From NCBI RefSeq assembly GCF_024721155.1, contig NZ_JAHVAP010000004.1, forward strand, positions 434,001 to 498,000: a stretch of DNA of 64,000 nucleotides, written 5' to 3'. A program made the translations under genes and the position numbers. The stretch's first letter is position 1. Every line of letters starts with the position of its first letter. Below are positions 52,559 to 60,083 of the stretch, piece after piece. Source of the DNA: Mucilaginibacter phenanthrenivorans. Lineage in GTDB: Bacteria; Bacteroidota; Bacteroidia; Sphingobacteriales; Sphingobacteriaceae. The notes under the pieces were generated by a model. It searched no databases. It was not told the origin of the DNA and worked only from the letters and a program-made list of their open reading frames with translations.

Positions 52559-53641
52559 ATGAAATACGCACCATATTTTATAACGGCAGCCGCCTGTTTG
52601 TTCGCTGCCTGCTCGGGCAACCAAAAACCGGTAGACCTGACCAATCAATCCAAAGAAAAAACCGCTAAGTACACCTTTGCACCCGTATCTGAAAAAGCTT
52701 TATCAAGCTCGGCACGGCTACCGGGGCAACTGGTACCTTTTAACGAGGTAAACATTTTCCCCAAGGTTAACGGCTTTGTAAAGCAGCTTTATGTAGATCG
52801 TGGTTCCATCGTAAAAAAAGGCCAGCTGCTGGTAACTCTGGAAGCACCCGAAATGGAATCGCAATTGCAGGCTGCTAACTCGCGCTACCTGCAAGCCAAA
52901 GAAAATGCGCAGGCCAGCAAGGAAAAATACCAGCGCCTGAAACAAGCTGCAAGTGAGCCCGGCTCCGTATCGCCCCTGGATATTGACAACGCCACCTCAA
53001 GGATGAAGGCCGACGAAGCGCTTGCCCAATCCGAACTCTCCAACATGGCATCGGTAAAAACAATGCAGGGCTATTTGAACATCTATGCGCCTTTTGATGG
53101 CATGATCATTCAGCGTAATGTATCGCCAGGCGCCCTGGTTGCTCCCGGCAAAGCTACCGACCAGCCCATGCTGATCCTGCAGGACATCCACAAAATGCGT
53201 TTGGAAGTTTACATTCCCGAAGATTATGTAGACAAGGTTGATTTGAGCCAGCCTGTTTCATTTACGTTTAACGCCATGCCGGGTGGCAAGCAAACCGCTA
53301 AAATAAGCCGGTCAGCAAATGCCCTTGGCAGCATGCGATCGGAGGCCATCGAAATTGATGTGCAGAACACCAACGGCACCCTTAAACCGGGCATGTACGC
53401 CGAAGTGAACATCCCGATGGTATCGGGCGCGAAATCACTGCTGGTGCCGAACAATGCCATCATCCGCTCAACCGAAAAAGAATATGTAATTAAGGACGAC
53501 AACGGCAAAGCCGACCTTGTTGAGATAAAAGAGGGATTGGTAAGTAACAACGATACCGAAGTATTTGGCAACCTAAAGGCTAATGATAAGGTAATACTCC
53601 ACGCCTCTGACGAAATAAAGCAGGGCGACAAGATTCAATAA
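52559..53641 (+). CDS. RND periplasmic adaptor (membrane-fusion) lipoprotein
   Basis: The protein is 360 aa from ATG 52559, right after the pump stop codon; in-frame ATG 52547 overlaps the pump by 11 bp. A lipobox (AACLFAAC) anchors it. The barrel-sandwich domain has VEVNIFPKVNGFVKQLYVDR-like sequence (FNEVNIFPKVNGFVKQLYVD), a helical hairpin (about 95-145), and the second lipoyl half YAPFDGMIIQRNVSPGALV. It links the RND pump to TolC. Placing the adaptor last (TolC, pump, adaptor) is unusual; it more often comes before the pump. Confidence 0.92.
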   Translation: MKYAPYFITAAACLFAACSGNQKPVDLTNQSKEKTAKYTFAPVSEKALSSSARLPGQLVPFNEVNIFPKVNGFVKQLYVDRGSIVKKGQLLVTLEAPEMESQLQAANSRYLQAKENAQASKEKYQRLKQAASEPGSVSPLDIDNATSRMKADEALAQSELSNMASVKTMQGYLNIYAPFDGMIIQRNVSPGALVAPGKATDQPMLILQDIHKMRLEVYIPEDYVDKVDLSQPVSFTFNAMPGGKQTAKISRSANALGSMRSEAIEIDVQNTNGTLKPGMYAEVNIPMVSGAKSLLVPNNAIIRSTEKEYVIKDDNGKADLVEIKEGLVSNNDTEVFGNLKANDKVILHASDEIKQGDKIQ

Positions 53642-53668
53642 AATAAGAGGTTGTTTTATTGTTTTATG

Positions 53669-53700
53669 AGCCGGCAGCTTTAATAGTTGCCGGCTTTTTT
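53669..53700 (+). terminator. Intrinsic terminator of the efflux operon
   Basis: AGCCGGCA (53669-53676) pairs with TGCCGGCT (53688-53695), followed by TTTTT. Confidence 0.92.
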
Positions 53701-53723
53701 ATAGAGAATGTCTATTATGCAGG

Positions 53724-54221
53724 CTACTTCGTAGTGTTTGTGCTCATTTTAGCAAATTCAACATCGTTAGGCTCCCATAATTCAATCATATTGCCTTCCG
53801 GGTCCATCAGGTGAACAAAGCTGCCGTAGCTTACCTTTTGTACTGAATCTGTGGGCAAAATTCCGGCCGTTTTAAGCTTAGCTAACAGTGCACCCAACTG
53901 CTCCACGCGGTAATCAACCATAAATTGCTTTTCTAAAGGGAAGTATTTGGTAGTTGCTTTAAAAGGCACCCATAAGGTAAAACCCTTTTTTGTGCTATCG
54001 GCACCCTGGTGCCATTCAAAGTTAGTGCTGCCCTGTACCATGTGCATGCCCAGGTTTTTTTCATACCAGGCCCCGAGAGTTTTAGGATCTTTGGCCCTGA
54101 AGAAAACACCGCCGATGCCGGTTACGCGCGGGCCGGTATTGGCCGGCATGGTAAGGCGGCTGAAGCCATAGCCCAGTAAAAAAGCAACGCAAAGCAAGCC
54201 CATAAGTGTAAACTTTTTCAT
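53724..54221 (-). CDS. VOC-family (glyoxalase-like) protein with membrane anchor
   Basis: The protein is 165 aa from ATG 54221 (MKKFTLMGLLCVAFLLGYGF); an in-frame ATG at 54281 adds 20 basic residues. A single N-terminal hydrophobic segment is followed by a VOC fold: GIGGVFFRAKDPKTLGAWYE, then a strand with FTLWVPFKATT, and the end SYGSFVHLMDPEGNMIELWE carrying the metal-ligand Glu. VOC proteins bind metals and act as glyoxalases, dioxygenases or resistance proteins. The anchor is uncommon for the family. The function is not set by sequence. Confidence 0.85.
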   Translation of the reverse strand: MKKFTLMGLLCVAFLLGYGFSRLTMPANTGPRVTGIGGVFFRAKDPKTLGAWYEKNLGMHMVQGSTNFEWHQGADSTKKGFTLWVPFKATTKYFPLEKQFMVDYRVEQLGALLAKLKTAGILPTDSVQKVSYGSFVHLMDPEGNMIELWEPNDVEFAKMSTNTTK

Positions 54222-54299
54222 GAATCTGATTTTTGATTTAAAGATAAAGAATCTGCGGATCTTTTTTCCTAAACTAAACAAGGGTGATTTGTGAAGAGC

Positions 54300-54662
54300 T
54301 TAGCTTGCTTTTTGCTCGTTCAGCAGGCCGTTTTCCTTAAGGTCTTTTATTTCCAGCTCGTAGGCGCGCATCCGGGCATGAAGGATATCCAGTTCGGTAC
54401 GCATCATCTGGATCTCGGTAATAAGCTTGGCCGATTCGGGTTTGTTGATCTTCTTTTCGCCGGTGCCGAGGATGAGCCATTCGGGCGAATATTTTAGCTG
54501 GAAGCAAAGCTTGCGGATAAGGTAATAGCTAACATCCTGCTTTTTGTTGATCACCTTACTGATAAAGCCCTGGTCTACACCAATTGCCCCGGCAAGTGCT
54601 AGTTGGCCACCATGCTCCTTTACAATTACCTTTAACCGTTTTACTATTGCTTCGTCCGACAT
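54300..54662 (-). CDS. XRE-type helix-turn-helix regulator with C-terminal coiled coil
   Basis: The protein is 120 aa from ATG 54662 (MSDEAIVKRLKVIVKEHGG); ATG 54683 is also in frame. The helix-turn-helix is AGAIGVDQGFISKVINKKQD (about 25-45), and the later PEWLILGTGEKKINKPE is the typical end of this Bacteroidota type. A coiled coil follows at about 80-115 (ELDILHARMRAYELEIKDLK). It probably regulates itself and a nearby gene. It lies 18 bp downstream of the region upstream of the VOC gene on the same strand. Confidence 0.85.
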   Translation of the reverse strand: MSDEAIVKRLKVIVKEHGGQLALAGAIGVDQGFISKVINKKQDVSYYLIRKLCFQLKYSPEWLILGTGEKKINKPESAKLITEIQMMRTELDILHARMRAYELEIKDLKENGLLNEQKAS

Positions 54663-54770
54663 TTCGCCTGCAATAATAAACAAAGTAGCGGGATTGTCAA
54701 ATGTTAGTTTTAAGAAGTTGATCTGTTAAAAAACATGACACCGTTTTGCTTGTAAAACGACCGTAAAACA

Positions 54771-54807
54771 AAAAAGGTTGTAAAAATTATTGCTAATCTT
54801 TACAACC
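54771..54807 (-). terminator. Hairpin terminator after the 137-aa membrane protein
   Basis: On the minus strand GGTTGTAAA and TTTACAACC pair perfectly (54776-54784 with 54799-54807) and are followed by TTTTTTG. It ends transcription of the gene at 54852. Confidence 0.85.
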
Positions 54808-54851
54808 CTAACAACCTTGAAAACTAAACTATTTATTCAACCAATTACCTA

Positions 54852-55265
54852 TTATCCTGCCATTACAAACTCACCGCTGTGCTGATGAACCACATCAAGT
54901 AATTCATCAAGCTTTACATTGTAAGCTTCGATAGAGATTTGTCCGTTATTATATTTTGATGAAAGTACTTTAAGCTCCTGTACTTTTGACAACCTTAAGG
55001 TTTCATTTTTGCTGCTGTAAACCGCCGACATTGCTGCTGCAGCCATATTTTGCGGGATATCGTCATAACGCAGTGCAGCCTTTAGCGTGGCTATTTTTTG
55101 CTCCGTTAATTTCAATAAGAACATTGGCGGTACGCTTCTGCTTTCACGTAAAACTGTATTAACTTTTACAGCCTGTTTTTTGTCGAACTTTAAGATTAAG
55201 ACTATTATGGTTACCCCTGCTACCAAAAAGAAAAAGAATACGTCCATCGTTTTAAAACTTATCAA
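54852..55265 (-). CDS. Single-pass membrane protein, unknown function
   Basis: The 137-aa protein has one N-terminal membrane helix (FFFFLVAGVTIIVLILKF, about 10-27). A largely helical cytoplasmic part follows, with LLKLTEQKIATLKAALRYDD and VQELKVLSSKYNNGQISIEAYNVKLDELL. The last part resembles SHOCT-like helices (a short domain with GQISxEAYxxK spacing). No catalytic residues. Alone with its own terminator. The function is unknown. Confidence 0.65.
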   Translation of the reverse strand: MISFKTMDVFFFFLVAGVTIIVLILKFDKKQAVKVNTVLRESRSVPPMFLLKLTEQKIATLKAALRYDDIPQNMAAAAMSAVYSSKNETLRLSKVQELKVLSSKYNNGQISIEAYNVKLDELLDVVHQHSGEFVMAG

Positions 55266-55351
55266 TAACCAACCAATATTTGATTCCTGGTGTATTTTTA
55301 CGATAGTGACAACTAAGTAGTTACGTTATTTTAAAATTTATTTTCACGATA

Positions 55352-55513
55352 GTTCATGGTTCATAGATAATGGTTCATGGTTTTTAGAAAAGGCCATATT
55401 TTGGCCACTTCAAAACGATATTAATAGTCATTATCAACTACAAACCATTGCCAGCAAACCACAACTAACTACCTCCTTTTCCGGCCATGATCCATGAACC
55501 ATCAACTATGAAC
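55352..55513. repeat. GTTCATGG inverted repeat element
   Basis: The left part (ATGGTTCATAGATAATGGTT, then CATGG) and the right part (CCATGATCCATGAACCATCA, then ACTATGAACC) are inverted, with an interior of about 100 bp. The right end contains the TGA and the last codons (LVHS) of the GNAT gene at 55502. Confidence 0.7.
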
Positions 55514-56011
55514 CAAACGTTTCTCGTAACACAAAAAGCGCATTCCGGGCCTGAAACCGAGGCCGATCTCGCCCGAATATTGGTAGCCCAGCTTTGGGAA
55601 AAGCCTTTGTGTGGCCTGGTTTTGGGTATTGGTATCAACACGTAATACTTTTATGCCGCGGTCCTTTGCCACCTCCTCGGCCTGCTGCATCAATGCACCG
55701 GCAACTCCCCTGCCCTGGTATCGCGGACTAACAGCCAAACGATGGGTTACAATAGCAGTTTCGTTAATATCCCAGCCAACTTCGGCATACTCGGGTTCCT
55801 GGTCGGTTGTGATGGCGCTGATGCCGGCAACATTGCCATCAATTTCGGCAACCCAAAGCTGGTTAAGGGCAATGTCCTTTTCAAAAGCTCCGGCATTAGG
55901 ATAGGTGTTGTCCCATTGCATGTTGCCGGCGGCGTTCATTAAGGGAACCACTTCGGCAATTAGCTGCATTATTTGTGGGATATCGGTAAGGGTTGCGGGG
56001 CGGATGAGCAT
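55502..56011 (-). CDS. GNAT-family N-acetyltransferase
   Basis: The 169-aa protein has the GNAT fold. The N-terminal LIRPATLTDIPQIMQLIAEV is followed by the acetyl-CoA loop HRLAVSPRYQGRGVAGALMQ and KVLRVDTNTQNQATQRLFPK, ending FLCYEKRL. It transfers acetyl from acetyl-CoA to an unknown amine. The last residues VHS and the stop codon are encoded by a repeat element, so the natural end was probably near YEKRL. Confidence 0.88.
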   Translation of the reverse strand: MLIRPATLTDIPQIMQLIAEVVPLMNAAGNMQWDNTYPNAGAFEKDIALNQLWVAEIDGNVAGISAITTDQEPEYAEVGWDINETAIVTHRLAVSPRYQGRGVAGALMQQAEEVAKDRGIKVLRVDTNTQNQATQRLFPKLGYQYSGEIGLGFRPGMRFLCYEKRLVHS

Positions 56012-56062
56012 AGGGGTAAAATTAAAAATATTTTCAGTGACTTTCGAAAAGCTTCAACTCAA

Positions 56063-56215
56063 GTCGTCATTGCGGGGAACGACGCAAACTCTGCACAGAA
56101 CAATCAATGGACCTTTATGCTGATTTGATCTTACAGCAGCTTGATTTGTAACCACAATTTTATTGCTCCATGATCTGCATAGCTTATAGATTGCGTCGTT
56201 CCTCGCAATGACGAC
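56063..56215. repeat. Interspersed element with ATTGCGAGG inverted ends
   Basis: Near-inverted 25-bp ends (GTCGTCATTGCGGGGAACGA then CGCAA; and TTGCGTCGTTCCTCGCAATG then ACGAC) flank about 100 bp. Related to the element at 18697, whose ends have the same ATTGCGAGGAACGA core. Confidence 0.85.
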
Positions 56216-56286
56216 GGTTGTAGATTATTCTTAATTAATAAGTATCAACACCGTAATCCCTAAACTAACTCATTACATCTACCAAT

Positions 56287-56886
56287 CTATTTCACCTCCA
56301 CCCTCGGAAAATCACTTTTAGCAACTGCGTTTATTATGTTCATCCGCTCATTCTTCAGGTTTCTCATAAACGGCGTTACGTCATCGTCATAGGCCCTTTT
56401 GCTTAGTCCGAATAGCAGCACGCCTTTATGCCCGGCCTTATCGGTGTAGTTTTTGTACCGGTACGCGTTTAATTCAACGGTGGACATATTACGGCCATCG
56501 CCGTCGCTCAATATAAAGTCCAGCAAGTATTCACCGGTTTCTGATTTTTTTTGCACCATGAAATTAGCCACGGCATCTTTTTTCTTGCGTTCCCTCAGTT
56601 CGTTAATTTTTACGCCTACAATATTTTTCGCCGGCGTATCTATCAATAAATATTCCACCATTAGCATGCTTTTATAACGATCGGGGTTTTCTCCTGCCGG
56701 CAGATATTCTTGTTTATAATAGTTGGTTCCCGGACGCGAACTCCACGACAATTTGTATTCCTGGCCGTTTACCGTGAGTGTTTCGCTGGTATTGAGATAG
56801 TTTACCACCTCATCTTTTTTTGTGCGATTAAAACTTGCCGTTATAATAAGCAACGCGGGCAGCAAATAAACCATTACTTTTTTCAT
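56287..56886 (-). CDS. Exported protein, unknown function
   Basis: The 199-aa protein has a signal peptide (MKKVMVYLLPALLIITASFN) and a soluble part with LTVNGQEYKLSWSSRPGTNY and FILSDGDGRNMSTVELNAYR, rich in strands. It is predicted to be periplasmic. No domain recognised. It lies 38 bp downstream of the DUF5995-like gene on the same strand and may be co-transcribed. Confidence 0.65.
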   Translation of the reverse strand: MKKVMVYLLPALLIITASFNRTKKDEVVNYLNTSETLTVNGQEYKLSWSSRPGTNYYKQEYLPAGENPDRYKSMLMVEYLLIDTPAKNIVGVKINELRERKKKDAVANFMVQKKSETGEYLLDFILSDGDGRNMSTVELNAYRYKNYTDKAGHKGVLLFGLSKRAYDDDVTPFMRNLKNERMNIINAVAKSDFPRVEVK

Positions 56887-56924
56887 TGAATCTGATTTTA
56901 GGTTTGGTAAAGCTATACAATCAT

Positions 56925-57698
56925 TTATCCCACCACAATCTTTTGCTTGCTATCTTCATGCAATGCATTAATAATCTTTGCCGCGTTTTTCCATTCAAAC
57001 AGGTGGATAACCCAAACCGTGAGGCGCATAAAGCCTTTCATGTGGATCAATCCGTCGGCCAGCTTTGTGATGGTTTGATCGCGCTGGGTAATGCAGGTAT
57101 TGTAATCCGCGCCCTGCTTTGTTACCAGCTCTTCGGCGAAGCACCAGGCGCCATCGCGGGCATTATCAATGCTGAACTGGATGAGGATAGATGTTTGGTC
57201 GTTATAATGCAGCCCCAACAGCGATAATAGGGGCGACATCCGGTCGATATCATTAACTACCTGGTAGGTAAGCGCCGATATTATGGTATTTATAGCATCG
57301 AAATCCTTTTGCACACCGGCCAATTGCCCGCCCGAAACTTCGGCAGCGGCAATGCCAAGATCGAGGTTGATATGAGCGTTCATGCCGAGCAGCAACTGCT
57401 GCAAGATCAATGCTGATGAGCTTCTTGTAGCCTCAAAAGCAACCTGCCACGATGCCGAAAGCGGCTGCTTATTTTTCCAGGCCGACAAGGCGTCCAAATA
57501 ACGACTGGCAAAAATGACATCAAATTTCTCCATTTGCACGCCATCGGTGAATAGGCCTTTAGCAATCCCGGCCCTAACGCTGGCGGTTACCTTATAATAC
57601 AGCGCAGCAAAATAACCCATGCGGTCGTTGGTTTTAATGCTGTCGGCAATAATATCCGCTAACTGTTCAAGTACATCATCAATAGTAGTGGCTGCCAT
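56925..57698 (-). CDS. DUF5995-like protein
   Basis: The 257-aa helical protein has TNDRMGYFAALYYKVTASVR, FDVIFASRYLDALSAWKNKQ and LLLGMNAHINLDLGIAAAEV, which match the DUF5995 family (from memory). The N-H-N-like polar helix residues in GMNAHINLDLG recur in that family and hint at a metal or heme-like site, but no activity is known. Cytoplasmic. Lies between an exported-protein gene and the STM3941-like gene. Confidence 0.7.
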   Translation of the reverse strand: MAATTIDDVLEQLADIIADSIKTNDRMGYFAALYYKVTASVRAGIAKGLFTDGVQMEKFDVIFASRYLDALSAWKNKQPLSASWQVAFEATRSSSALILQQLLLGMNAHINLDLGIAAAEVSGGQLAGVQKDFDAINTIISALTYQVVNDIDRMSPLLSLLGLHYNDQTSILIQFSIDNARDGAWCFAEELVTKQGADYNTCITQRDQTITKLADGLIHMKGFMRLTVWVIHLFEWKNAAKIINALHEDSKQKIVVG

Positions 57699-57754
57699 GG
57701 CTTGTGGGTTAAGGTTCAGGACGTTATTAAAAGAGCGATGATCAAAAATAATAC

Positions 57755-58213
57755 TTATAAAATGATATCGCCGCTGTATTGCGCAAAATATTCAAGCACT
57801 TCGTCATAAATCGCCTCATCCTTGCCCTTAACAAAACGCAGCGGGATATCGATCTCGCTGCCATAATCCGACACCCACTTAAGGCTCACCCTGATCAGCG
57901 ACGAGCTCCTGCCCCGCACCAGGCCGATCTCCTTAACATCCGTCCAGTTGATGGTGATATTGCGGATATAATCTATTATGCAGTTTTCATTAAGTTCGAG
58001 GGCGGTTTTGCCCTGCATTGCGGGAATCAGTCGTTTTACAACCAGCAAGCCACATACCAAAAAGAAGATCACCGCGAACACCCCATAAATTGCCCATGCC
58101 CAGGTACTGTTGCTGCCTTTAACATTGGTAAATAACATCAGCATCAATACCAGCATCACCACGATAGTAGCGAGGGTATAACTTAAGCTGTAGGGGAATT
58201 CTTTTGATTTCAT
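57755..58213 (-). CDS. Small membrane protein, STM3941-like
   Basis: The 152-aa protein has two membrane helices (about 12-30 and 40-62) and a C-terminal domain with KTALELNENCIIDYIRNITI and SLIRVSLKWVSDYGSEID. It is a paralog of the protein at 11868, sharing layout and the central segment. The family is named after Salmonella STM3941; role unknown. Followed on the minus strand by the DUF5995-like gene 56 bp away. Confidence 0.65.
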   Translation of the reverse strand: MKSKEFPYSLSYTLATIVVMLVLMLMLFTNVKGSNSTWAWAIYGVFAVIFFLVCGLLVVKRLIPAMQGKTALELNENCIIDYIRNITINWTDVKEIGLVRGRSSSLIRVSLKWVSDYGSEIDIPLRFVKGKDEAIYDEVLEYFAQYSGDIIL

Positions 58214-58225
58214 AATACTTAGTTT

Positions 58226-58307
58226 TGGTCCATGGTCGATAGTCCATGGACCATGGTTTTTTATTTTTCAAACATTGACCATGGACTATGGACCATCGAC
58301 TATGGAC
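58226..58307. repeat. CCATGG-rich inverted repeat
   Basis: The left half (TGGTCCATGGTCGATAGTCC, then ATGGACCATGG) and the right half (CCATGGACTATGGACCATCG, then ACTATGGAC) are inverted copies around a 22-bp T/A-rich loop. A short relative lies at 59226-59248. Confidence 0.8.
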
Positions 58308-58321
58308 TCCTTCCTCCCCTC

Positions 58322-59023
58322 TCAATGATTATGCTTCTTATGAATATCCTTTACCAGGCAAAGCTTTTTGATCTCTTCAATTTTGATGACAAAGGGGGCA
58401 TACTTCAGGCGGTTGCCGATCAGTTCGGTAACATTGTCGGAGTGGGCAATCACCTCGTCTTCATTATCACCGGCCAGCAGGCGCTTGTACATGCGATAGT
58501 CGCCCCATTCAATGTAATAAACCTCACCGGGCAGGATCTTCTTATCATGAATAATCTTGAGTGCCACCCAACAACCATTCTCCAAATAAGGATACATGGA
58601 ATGCCCCCAAACAGGAAGCGCAAAATCACATTCCTCGATGCCCGGGAAGTTCATGTGACCCACCGGGTGCGAGTCGTTGATATCATTATACACCTCGACG
58701 CCCGAGGCAGTGGCTATAATTTCGTACATCGGGATGCCCTCAAATAGCTTGGCGGGACTACTTTTTTCAGAATTAGCTGTATTTTTCTTCGGCGTTAAGA
58801 AATCACTGTATTTCTCCTTAAATATCTTTAATTTTTCGGGATCGATGTTCTGCCGGCTCTTTATTATCTCTGTAATTGAACTTGTGGAGTTAAAGCCGAG
58901 CACTTCGGCCAGCTCAGCATTACCATTAAAGGCCTTACCGCGAAGTTGGTTATAGAGTATAATAAACTCCAAAGTTTCGGGCCTTACCGTTTTAATTTTA
59001 TTGGGTTTTGATTCTTCATCCAT
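58322..59023 (-). CDS. S24-family (LexA/CI-type) repressor with helix-turn-helix
   Basis: The 233-aa protein has an N-terminal DNA-binding domain (about 15-75, with LAEVLGFNSTSSITEIIKSR) and a C-terminal S24 domain. The catalytic Ser142 is in PVWGHSMYPYLENGCWVALK and Lys180 in WGDYRMYKRLL. That spacing fits self-cleaving repressors. The expected Ala-Gly cleavage site is not obvious; ATASGVEVY (about 104-112) is the nearest candidate. Such repressors hold prophage or plasmid genes silent until DNA damage. It is divergent from a set of unknown plus-strand genes, with three similar operators in between. Confidence 0.87.
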   Translation of the reverse strand: MDEESKPNKIKTVRPETLEFIILYNQLRGKAFNGNAELAEVLGFNSTSSITEIIKSRQNIDPEKLKIFKEKYSDFLTPKKNTANSEKSSPAKLFEGIPMYEIIATASGVEVYNDINDSHPVGHMNFPGIEECDFALPVWGHSMYPYLENGCWVALKIIHDKKILPGEVYYIEWGDYRMYKRLLAGDNEDEVIAHSDNVTELIGNRLKYAPFVIKIEEIKKLCLVKDIHKKHNH

Positions 59024-59037
59024 AGCAATAAAAATTA

Positions 59038-59055
59038 ATAAAGATTTTTCTTTGT
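59038..59055. promoter_or_regulatory. Operator-like site O1
   Basis: ATAAAGATTTTTCTTTGT matches the perfect palindrome at 59060 in 15 of 18 positions and lies 15 bp upstream of the repressor ATG, so it fits self-regulation. Confidence 0.6.
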
Positions 59056-59082
59056 TTTAATAAAGAATATTCTTTATGTTTG
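59051..59082 (+). promoter_or_regulatory. Consensus promoter for the plus-strand unknown genes
   Basis: TTTG (59051-59054), a 20-bp spacer and TATGTTTG (59075-59082) match the Bacteroidota TTTG/TAnnTTTG promoter with normal spacing. Confidence 0.75.
59060..59077. promoter_or_regulatory. Operator O2, perfect 18-bp palindrome
   Basis: ATAAAGAATATTCTTTAT is a perfect palindrome inside the spacer of the promoter at 59051. A bound repressor would block RNA polymerase. O1 starts exactly 22 bp upstream. Confidence 0.8.
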
Positions 59083-59132
59083 TAGTGTAATAATTCACTA
59101 AAGTACTACAATTTTTATCAATACCAAATACA

Positions 59133-59183
59133 ATGCATAAAGAATATACAGAATATTTTACAGGAAGAGAACCGCCCGGGTGA
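59133..59183 (+). CDS. Possible 16-aa leader peptide
   Basis: ATG 59133 opens 16 codons (MHKEYTEYFTGREPPG) to TGA 59183 in the leader of the plus-strand genes. Its first codons are the operator-like site O3 (59137-59154, 14 of 18 matches to O2). Translation is unproven. Confidence 0.25.
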   Translation: MHKEYTEYFTGREPPG

Positions 59184-59225
59184 GAATGAGCACAAAACGT
59201 TAAGCAACTTCTACCACTAACAACG

Positions 59226-59248
59226 ACCATGGTCCATAGACCATGGAC
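59226..59248. repeat. Short CCATGG repeat
   Basis: CCATGGTCCATAGACCATGG lies 15 bp upstream of the 61-aa gene; related to the larger element at 58226. Confidence 0.6.
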
Positions 59249-59262
59249 TAAACGACGACACC

Positions 59263-59448
59263 ATGCACCTAGCCTACTCAGCCATCGGCACAACAAATAA
59301 TAACCCGCAAAACGGAACAACACAACATGAACCCGAAAACGAGCAGCTATTGCGCTACCTGGCTTACCAAAGCACCTGCGAAAAGTTTAGCCGCGAAATT
59401 GCCGCCATACAGAAGTACCTGCCTGGCTGGAAACCGGAATTCAGGTAA
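59263..59448 (+). CDS. 61-aa protein behind the S24-controlled promoter, unknown
   Basis: The 61-aa polar protein contains NEQLLRYLAYQSTCEKFSRE and ends in AAIQKYLPGWKPEFR. The mid-part is a single helix; no membrane segment. It is the first sizeable gene after the promoter at 59051. Small proteins at this place in phage or plasmid early regions are often regulators or Cro-like, but no DNA-binding motif is visible here. Coding is supported by size, context and the clean helix. Confidence 0.55.
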   Translation: MHLAYSAIGTTNNNPQNGTTQHEPENEQLLRYLAYQSTCEKFSREIAAIQKYLPGWKPEFR

Positions 59449-59451
59449 AGT

Positions 59452-59577
59452 TCACTGGTTCAATGGCTCATTAGTTCATTGGTGGTATGGCGTACGGGCC
59501 CTTCAGCAGGAAATGCCACCGGAACTATCCATTGAACTATCGAACTCTTCAACTAATGAACAAATAAACTAATGAAC
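59452..59577. repeat. GTTCATTAG-type inverted repeat element
   Basis: The left part GTTCACTGGTTCAATGGCTC, then ATTAGTTCATTGGTGG, and the right part (CCACCGGAACTATCCATTGA, then repeated AACTAATGAAC) are inverted, built from degenerate 8-10-bp units. It fills the whole gap between the 61-aa and 140-aa genes. Confidence 0.7.
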
Positions 59578-59584
59578 TAAAAAA

Positions 59585-60007
59585 ATGATAAAGATCTCTC
59601 AAAAACTAAAAGACAAACTGTGGTGGCTCATCATCTCGGTTGATTACGATTACAGCCGCATCACCATTGCTGACCACGACCTTACCGCCGACGCCCTTAC
59701 CCTTTGGCTGGAAGACAAGCACGATTTTAAAAACACGCTTGACGAATGCCTGCAGGTTGATATCCCCGTAAAGCAATTCGCCAGGATAATTAAGGAGGAA
59801 AACCTGAACAGCTACTTCGGCTCAAAAATGCATGAATCGAAGAACTACGTTTACAAGGCGCAGATTGAAATAAACCCGCCCCTAACCTGGTACCGCGATG
59901 ATGCCAGCCTTTACGAACAACGCCACGTGCGCGAAACCGTATTGAAACACCTGCTAACCCAATTAATAGAAAGCCAAACGATAGGCGATGACATGATTTT
60001 ATATTGA
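59585..60007 (+). CDS. 140-aa protein of the S24-controlled module, unknown
   Basis: The 140-aa protein begins MIKISQKLKDKLWWLIISVD and contains DDLTADALTLWLEDKHDFKN-type sequence (HDLTADALTLWLEDKHDFKN) and VKQFARIIKEENLNSYFGSK. It is mostly helical with an acidic centre, cytoplasmic. No domain was recognised. It lies 8 bp after the repeat element and 77 bp before the winged-helix gene, so it is probably in one transcript with them. Confidence 0.65.
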   Translation: MIKISQKLKDKLWWLIISVDYDYSRITIADHDLTADALTLWLEDKHDFKNTLDECLQVDIPVKQFARIIKEENLNSYFGSKMHESKNYVYKAQIEINPPLTWYRDDASLYEQRHVRETVLKHLLTQLIESQTIGDDMILY

Positions 60008-60046
60008 TAGAATTATGCCAATAAGCATATAATACATAAACACTAA

Positions 60047-60083
60047 ATCCGACATCGAACATCCGAACTCCGAAATAAAAAGC
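60047..60083. repeat. ATCCGAAATC-type tandem repeat
   Basis: Degenerate units (atccgaca, tcgaacat, ccgaactc, cgaaat) end 5 bp upstream of the ATG at 60084. Confidence 0.55.
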
